From: Streptomyces lacrimifluminis
Lineage (GTDB): Bacteria; Actinomycetota; Actinomycetes; Streptomycetales; Streptomycetaceae
Length of the DNA: 64,000 nucleotides
Direction: 5' to 3'
Assembly (NCBI RefSeq): GCF_014646095.1
Contig: NZ_BMMU01000024.1
Span: forward strand, 1-64,000
The position numbers were made by a program, and so were the translations under genes. Shown piece by piece: positions 59,730-64,000 of the stretch (position 1 is its first letter; every line of letters begins with the position of its first letter). The notes beneath the pieces are model-generated. The model saw only the letters and a program-made list of their open reading frames with translations, was not told the origin of the DNA and made no database searches.

Positions 59730-59781
59730 TCGCGCACCCGACTTCACCAGGGTCGGTCCGGCCGGTGCCCATGGGCCGCGC

Positions 59782-61209
59782 TCAGTGATGGAAACCGGTG
59801 GCCGCGTCCCTGTCGTGCGTCGAGGGGCGCGGCTGCCGGCGCAGTTCGGGCAGCAGCCGCTCCAGGTCCTCCAGGAACAGCTCGGCGAGGTCCGCGGAGA
59901 AGCCGTTGCGGCACACGACCCGCAGTACGGACAGGTCCTGCCGGTTCTCCGGGAAGGTGTACGCGGGCACCAGCCAGCCGCGCTCCCGCAGCCGCCGCGA
60001 GACGTCGAAGACGTCGTACGCGGTCACGTCCGCCCCGGTGGTGAAGGCGAACACGGGCAGCTCGTCACCCCGGGTGAGGAGCCGGAAGTCGCCCAGCTCC
60101 TCGATCCGCCCGGCGAGGGAGCGTGCCACGTCCCGCGTGGACCGCTGCACGGCCCGGTAGCCCTCGCGGCCCAGCCGCAGGAACGTGTAGTACTGCGCCA
60201 CCACCTGGGCACCGGGGCGCGAGAAGTTGAGCGCGAACGTCGGCATGTCGCCGCCCAGGTAGTTGACGTGGAAGACGAGCTCCTCGGGGAGCGCCTCCTT
60301 GTCCCGCCACAGTGCCCAGCCGACGCCCGGGTAGACCAGCCCGTACTTGTGCCCCGAGGTGTTGATGGAGGCCACGCGAGGCAGCCGGAAGTCCCACACC
60401 AGGTCCTCGTCCAGGAAGGGCGCCACCATGGCGCCGGAGGCCCCGTCGACGTGCACCGGGATGTCGAGCCCGGTCCGCTCCTGGAGCGCGTCCAGGGCCG
60501 CGCACAGCTCGGCGACCGGCTCGTAGGACCCGTCGAAGGTGGACCCGAGGATCCCGACGACCCCGATGGTGTTCTCGTCGCACAGCTCGGCCGCCGCCTG
60601 CGGATCGAGATGGAACCGGTCGCCCTCCATGGGCACCTGGCGCGCCTCCACCTCCCAGAAGTTGCAGAACTTGTCCCAGCAGACCTGCACGTTGACGCCC
60701 ATGACGAGGTTCGGCCGGACGTCCCGCCCCGGATACCGGTCGGCGTTGCGCGCCGCCCACCGCCGCTTCAGCGCCATCCCGGCGAGCATGCACGCCTCGC
60801 TCGAACCGGTGGTCGAACAGCCCACGGCGGCGGCCGGGTCGGGCGCGTTCCACAGGTCGGCGAGCATCGCCACGCAGCGCCGTTCCAGCTCGGCGGTGCG
60901 CGGGTACTCGTCCTTGTCGATCATGTTCTTGTCCCGGCACTCGCCCATCAGGACGCCGGCCTGCGGCTCCATCCAGGTGGTGACGAAGGTGGCCAGGTTG
61001 AGCCGGGAGTTGCCGTCGAGCATCAGTTCGTCGTGCACGAGCTGGTACGCCGTCGACGGCGGCAGCGGGGAGTCCGCCAGCCGGTGCGTGGGCGGGGCCT
61101 CGGTCATACCGCCGACCGGGTTGGCCTCCCCGTAGAAGGGGTTGACGGCGAGCCTGCGCCCGTCGCCCTTGTCGTCGGGTGTTTCGCTGTCTCCGCGGTG
61201 CAGTGGCAT
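59782..61209 (-). CDS. Glutamate decarboxylase
   Basis: A 475-residue PLP enzyme of the group II glutamate decarboxylases, converting glutamate to GABA. The PLP lysine is in SINTSGHKYGLVYPG (near residue 285), with the PLP-binding aspartate in VHVDGASG and the substrate block NFWEVEARQVPME. The C-terminal segment ends in Thr-His-Asp-Arg residues and retains a terminal HH. The ATG at 61209 is divergent from tipA. Its promoter region abuts the TipAL operator, so TipAL might influence it. That is inference. Confidence 0.93.
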   Translation of the reverse strand: MPLHRGDSETPDDKGDGRRLAVNPFYGEANPVGGMTEAPPTHRLADSPLPPSTAYQLVHDELMLDGNSRLNLATFVTTWMEPQAGVLMGECRDKNMIDKDEYPRTAELERRCVAMLADLWNAPDPAAAVGCSTTGSSEACMLAGMALKRRWAARNADRYPGRDVRPNLVMGVNVQVCWDKFCNFWEVEARQVPMEGDRFHLDPQAAAELCDENTIGVVGILGSTFDGSYEPVAELCAALDALQERTGLDIPVHVDGASGAMVAPFLDEDLVWDFRLPRVASINTSGHKYGLVYPGVGWALWRDKEALPEELVFHVNYLGGDMPTFALNFSRPGAQVVAQYYTFLRLGREGYRAVQRSTRDVARSLAGRIEELGDFRLLTRGDELPVFAFTTGADVTAYDVFDVSRRLRERGWLVPAYTFPENRQDLSVLRVVCRNGFSADLAELFLEDLERLLPELRRQPRPSTHDRDAATGFHH

Positions 61210-61239
61210 GGGTACGACGGTAGGTCCGGGTCGCGGGGC

Positions 61240-61270
61240 TTGCACCTCACGCCGCGTGAGGAAGCAGTGT
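61240..61270 (+). promoter_or_regulatory. tipA promoter: MerR-type operator
   Basis: TTGCAC (61240-61245), a 19-nt spacer and CAGTGT (61265-61270) form a long-spacer promoter. The perfect dyad CCTCACG-CCG-CGTGAGG (61245-61261) is nearly the same as the well-known thiostrepton-inducible tipA promoter, from memory. Confidence 0.9.
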
Positions 61271-61297
61271 GAAGCTCGTACCGAGAAGGGAGCGGAA

Positions 61298-62059
61298 GTG
61301 AGCTACTCCGTGGGACAGGTCGCCGGCTTCGCCGGTGTGACGGTGCGCACCCTGCACCACTACGACGAGATCGGCCTTCTCGTGCCGGGCGGACGCAGCC
61401 ACGCGGGCCACCGGCGCTACGACGACGCCGACCTCGACCGGCTGCAGCAGATCCTGTTCTACCGGGAGCTCGGTTTCCCGCTCGAAGAGGTCGCCGTCCT
61501 GCTGGACGACCCGAAGGCGGACCCGCGCGCGCAGTTGCGCCGGCAGCACGAGCTGCTGACCGCCCGGATCGAACGGCTCCAGCAGATGGCGGCGGCCGTG
61601 GAGCACGCCATGGAGGCACGCAGAATGGGCATCAACCTCACCCCCGAGGAGAAGTTCGAGGTCTTCGGAGACAAGGACCCGGAGGCGCACGCGGAGGAGG
61701 CCGAGCGCCGCTGGGGCGGCACGGAGGCGTACGCGGAGTCGCAGCGCCGCGCGGCCACGTACACGAAGGACGACTGGCAGCGCATGCAGGCCGAGGTGGC
61801 CTCCTGGGGCGAGCGCTACGACGCCCTGATGGCCGCAGGCGAGCCCCCGTCCGGCGAAGCGGCCATGGCCATGGCCGAGGAACACCGGCGGCACATCAGT
61901 ACCTGGTTCTACGAATGCACGTACGAGGCCCAGCTCGGCCTCGCCGACATGTACGTCTCCGACGAGCGCTTCAAGGAGTTCTACGACTCCATGCGACCGG
62001 GCCTCGCCGAACACCTCCGGGAGGCGATCACGGCGAACGCGGCCCGGCACGGTTCATAA
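61298..62059 (+). CDS. tipA: TipAL: MerR-family thiostrepton-responsive activator
   Basis: 253 residues from the GTG at 61298, with GAGAAGGGAGCGG upstream. The N-terminal MerR winged helix reads YSVGQVAGFAGVTVRTLHHYDEIGLLVPGG, and a coiled-coil follows. The drug-recognition domain starts MGINLTPEEKFEVFGD at residue 110. TipAL binds thiopeptides such as thiostrepton and activates its own promoter. Residues 110-253 can also be made separately as TipAS from an internal start. The whole arrangement, including promoter spacing, resembles tipA of S. lividans. Confidence 0.93.
   Translation: MSYSVGQVAGFAGVTVRTLHHYDEIGLLVPGGRSHAGHRRYDDADLDRLQQILFYRELGFPLEEVAVLLDDPKADPRAQLRRQHELLTARIERLQQMAAAVEHAMEARRMGINLTPEEKFEVFGDKDPEAHAEEAERRWGGTEAYAESQRRAATYTKDDWQRMQAEVASWGERYDALMAAGEPPSGEAAMAMAEEHRRHISTWFYECTYEAQLGLADMYVSDERFKEFYDSMRPGLAEHLREAITANAARHGS
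61625..62059 (+). CDS. tipA: TipAS: internally initiated drug-binding domain
   Basis: In-frame ATG at 61625 (MGINLTPEEK) with GGAGG 8 nt upstream gives a 144-residue protein, the length known for TipAS of S. lividans. TipAS sequesters thiopeptides without binding DNA. The internal start is inferred from the ribosome site and the known family behaviour. Confidence 0.8.
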   Translation: MGINLTPEEKFEVFGDKDPEAHAEEAERRWGGTEAYAESQRRAATYTKDDWQRMQAEVASWGERYDALMAAGEPPSGEAAMAMAEEHRRHISTWFYECTYEAQLGLADMYVSDERFKEFYDSMRPGLAEHLREAITANAARHGS

Positions 62060-62074
62060 CCCCCTGGCCCGGGG

Positions 62075-62440
62075 TCACTCCCGGGCCAGGACCACCGCGG
62101 TCCCGTACGCGCACACCTCCGTGCCCACGTCCTGCGCGTCCGTCACGTCGAAGCGGAACGCCAGCACACCGTTGGCGCCACGCGCGCGTGCCTGCTCGAC
62201 CAGACGGTCCATCGCCTGATTGCGCGTCTCGACCAGCGTCTTCGTCAGGCCCTTCAACTCGCCGCCGATCATCGACTTCAGCCCGGCCCCGATCTGGCTG
62301 CCGATGTGTCGCGACCGTACGGTCAGTCCGAAGACCTCACCGATGACCTGCTCGACCCGGTGGCCGGGGATGTCGTTCGTCGTCACGACGAGGACGTCGG
62401 ACTGAGGTCCCTGGCCGCCGCCGTACTCTTCGATGCCCAT
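62075..62440 (-). CDS. YbjQ/UPF0145-family protein
   Basis: 121 residues from the ATG at 62440. VLVVTTNDIPGHRVEQVIGEVFGLTVRS, RNQAMDRLVEQARARGANGVLAFRFDV and EVCAYGTAVVL are typical of the YbjQ family, sometimes called heavy-metal-binding. The function is unknown. It is convergent with tipA, 15 bp away. Confidence 0.9.
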   Translation of the reverse strand: MGIEEYGGGQGPQSDVLVVTTNDIPGHRVEQVIGEVFGLTVRSRHIGSQIGAGLKSMIGGELKGLTKTLVETRNQAMDRLVEQARARGANGVLAFRFDVTDAQDVGTEVCAYGTAVVLARE

Positions 62441-62576
62441 AACCTCACAGGGTGGCCCCAGTTGCCGCAGAGCGCACCCCGAAGTGGCGCATGGAGGCTG
62501 AGGGAACCTGGAGGGGCTCCCTTGCGTTGATAGCTTTGGCCCCCTCACCTCTGCCAAGCCTCAGGAGCCCGGAACA

Positions 62577-63491
62577 GTGACGACGCTTGCCCTCGGACCG
62601 AGCTGGCTGGATCCGGACTACCTGTTGGACCAGTTCGGCATCTGGGGTCTGCTCCTGATCGTGTTCGCCGAGTCCGGTCTGCTCATCGGCTTCTTCCTGC
62701 CCGGTGACTCACTGCTGTTCACGGCGGGCCTGCTGATCACCGCGGGCACGCTGGACTTCCCCCTGTGGGGAGCGGTCGTCCTCATCTGCGTCGCCGCGAT
62801 CCTCGGCGACCAGGCGGGCTACATGTTCGGCAAGAAGGTCGGCCCGTCGCTCTTCAACCGGCCGGACTCCCGCCTCTTCAAGCAGGAGAACGTCACCAAG
62901 GCCCACGAGTTCTTCGAGAAGTACGGCCCGAAGTCCCTGGTCCTGGCCCGCTTCGTGCCCATCGTGCGCACCTTCACGCCGATCATCGCCGGCGTCAGCG
63001 GCATGAAGTACCGCTCGTTCCTCGTCTTCAACGTCCTCGGCGGCATCCTCTGGGGCGCGGGCGTCACCCTGCTCGGCTCCTGGCTCGGCAACATCGACTT
63101 CGTCAAGAAGAACATCGAACCGATCCTGCTGCTGATCGTCCTCGTCTCGGTCCTCCCTATCGTCATCGAGTTCGCCCGAGCCCGCAGCAAGGCCAAGAAG
63201 AACCCGCCCCAGCAGCCCCAGCGACCCGAGCCCCCGGCCCAGCAGCAGTACCCGCCGGCCCCCATGGACGACGCGACGACCCAGCTCCGCCGCGTCCCCC
63301 CGGCCCAGCAGCAGGACGAGTACCCGCAGCAGTACGGCGGCCAGAACCAGGGCTACGACCAGAACCAGTACTACGACCAGAACCAGTACTACGACCAGCA
63401 GCCCTACGCCCAGCAGTACCCCCAGGGCTACCAGCAGGACCAGCAGCAGTACCCGTACGGCAACCAGAACAACGGCTACCCCCAGAACTGA
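62577..63491 (+). CDS. DedA-family protein with a Gln/Tyr/Pro-rich tail
   Basis: A 304-residue membrane protein. The DedA core (about 1-200) shows FFLPGDSLLFTAGLL, GYMFGKKVG and the conserved VLARFVPIVRTFTPIIAGVSGM. The C-terminal third (about 205-304) is a cytoplasmic low-complexity tail of Gln, Tyr, Pro and Asn with repeated YDQNQYYDQNQ. The GTG at 62577 follows CAGGAG. It is a second DedA paralogue in the window; the tail is not part of the family and may be disordered. Confidence 0.92.
   Translation: MTTLALGPSWLDPDYLLDQFGIWGLLLIVFAESGLLIGFFLPGDSLLFTAGLLITAGTLDFPLWGAVVLICVAAILGDQAGYMFGKKVGPSLFNRPDSRLFKQENVTKAHEFFEKYGPKSLVLARFVPIVRTFTPIIAGVSGMKYRSFLVFNVLGGILWGAGVTLLGSWLGNIDFVKKNIEPILLLIVLVSVLPIVIEFARARSKAKKNPPQQPQRPEPPAQQQYPPAPMDDATTQLRRVPPAQQQDEYPQQYGGQNQGYDQNQYYDQNQYYDQQPYAQQYPQGYQQDQQQYPYGNQNNGYPQN
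63355..63396 (+). repeat. Tandem DQNQYY-coding repeat in the DedA gene tail
   Basis: TACGACCAGAACCAG-like units repeat about three times (18-bp period) and encode the YDQNQYYDQNQ segments. Confidence 0.8.
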
Positions 63492-63511
63492 CGGCTGGGG
63501 CCACCCACCCA

Positions 63512-63557
63512 GGGGCGCGGGGCTGTGACATGTGCGGCCCCGCCGCGTGGGCGCGAC
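63512..63557 (-). repeat. Intergenic repeat, copy 2 (inverted)
   Basis: This is the reverse complement of 59671-59716 with two differences, between the DedA stop and the ThrE-like gene. It ends in a GC-rich arm that may help terminate the DedA transcript. Confidence 0.9.
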
Positions 63558-63636
63558 AAGCCTCCACGCACCCGCACCCGCCCCACACAGCCCCCCGAGT
63601 TCCCAGGCGCCCAATGCCAAGCGAACGTACCCGGAA

Positions 63637-64000
63637 CTAGAACCCTCGCGTCCGCTTGGCGGCCCGCCTGCCCCCGGCGGAGCCGCTCGGCACCCTCAGG
63701 AACAACCGCGAGATCTCCGACCCCAGATTCACCCCGATGGCGATGGCCATAGCCAGCGCCGCCGCCTGGGACAGTGAGACCAACCCCGCGTCCATGTCGT
63801 TCTGCGCGATCGACAACAGCCCGAAATACGTCGCCGACCCCGGCAGCAGGGGCCCGATCGCCGCCGTCGTGTACGGCAGGGCCGACGCGTACCGGTACCG
63901 CGACAGCAACTGGCCGAACAGCCCGACCAGCCCCGCCGCGACGGCCGTCGACGCCACCGGTGAGAAGCCGCCGGTGTAGTGCATCGCGCCGTACACGCTC
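63637..64000 (-). CDS. Threonine/serine exporter (ThrE) family protein, 3' part
   Basis: The C-terminal 120 residues of a membrane protein whose 5' end lies beyond the right edge. Hydrophobic segments (VASTAVAAGLVGLFGQLLSRY, TAAIGPLLPGSATYFGLLSI, ALAMAIAIGVNLGSEI) fit the ThrE/DUF3815 family C-terminal domain. It is a likely inner-membrane exporter of small amino acids. Confidence 0.85.
   Translation of the reverse strand, partial: SVYGAMHYTGGFSPVASTAVAAGLVGLFGQLLSRYRYASALPYTTAAIGPLLPGSATYFGLLSIAQNDMDAGLVSLSQAAALAMAIAIGVNLGSEISRLFLRVPSGSAGGRRAAKRTRGF

Noticed and set aside
1..64000. tRNA, rRNA or transposase genes
   Set aside because: I looked through intergenic gaps for cloverleaf-like sequence, inverted terminal repeats and transposase motifs and found none I could support. 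A tRNAscan-SE run would be decisive.

Overview
The window is high-GC actinobacterial DNA and almost certainly from a Streptomyces chromosome. The gene families are typical of the genus: AfsR-type regulators, GAF-ANTAR proteins, a WhiJ/AbaA-like triad, SPW-repeat protein, zinc-free ribosomal protein paralogues under a Zur-type box, rare TTA codons, and a tipA gene with its characteristic promoter.

Bases 1-7638 are the end of a nonribosomal peptide (NRPS) cluster that continues to the left. They hold the last part of an NRPS (adenylation C-terminus, carrier domain, and a C-terminal penicillin-binding-protein/beta-lactamase-like domain that probably releases the product), an ornithine-carbamoyltransferase-like enzyme, an MFS exporter, a type II thioesterase, two SyrP-like amino-acid hydroxylases and a phosphopantetheinyl transferase. 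The genes overlap or nearly touch, as in one transcript, which ends at a perfect 15-bp hairpin. Next come an ABC exporter, a DedA protein, an AfsR-like regulator and a divergent sensor kinase/response regulator pair. A 21-bp sequence recurs exactly upstream of the DedA gene and the kinase gene.

Bases 15.9-33.9 kb form a stress and signalling region. It contains an RHS toxin remnant with an immunity-like gene, hemerythrin and ferritin-like genes and an SPW gene with sigma-B-type promoters, three GAF-ANTAR proteins in a row, a GlsB-like membrane protein, a LysE exporter, two PAS/GAF/PP2C phosphatases (one with an ATPase domain), a TetR/hydrolase pair with clear operators, a decayed gene, a SRPBCC protein and a secreted PA14/fibronectin protein.

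Bases 34-49.4 kb hold a zinc-ribbon protein, an acyltransferase, a Tat-exported protein behind a LacI-type operator, a FAD dehydrogenase divergent from a PucR-type regulator, a glycosyltransferase, a 1009-residue AfsR-like protein with a collagen-like linker and a TTA codon, a family A DNA polymerase, and a Clp-N/helix-turn-helix protein divergent from a DUF2786 protein across TGTCAAC dyads.

Bases 49.5-64 kb hold a lipoprotein, the zinc-response ribosomal island (rpmB-rpsN diverging from rpmG-rpmE2-cobW-rpsR, with cobW frameshifted), a DUF397/ATP-binding/XRE triad with a shared 17-bp motif, aldehyde dehydrogenase, DinB protein, a PadR-DrrAB unit, glutamate decarboxylase divergent from tipA, a YbjQ protein, a second DedA protein and the end of a ThrE-like exporter running off the right edge. 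I saw no tRNA, rRNA, CRISPR array or intact insertion sequence.
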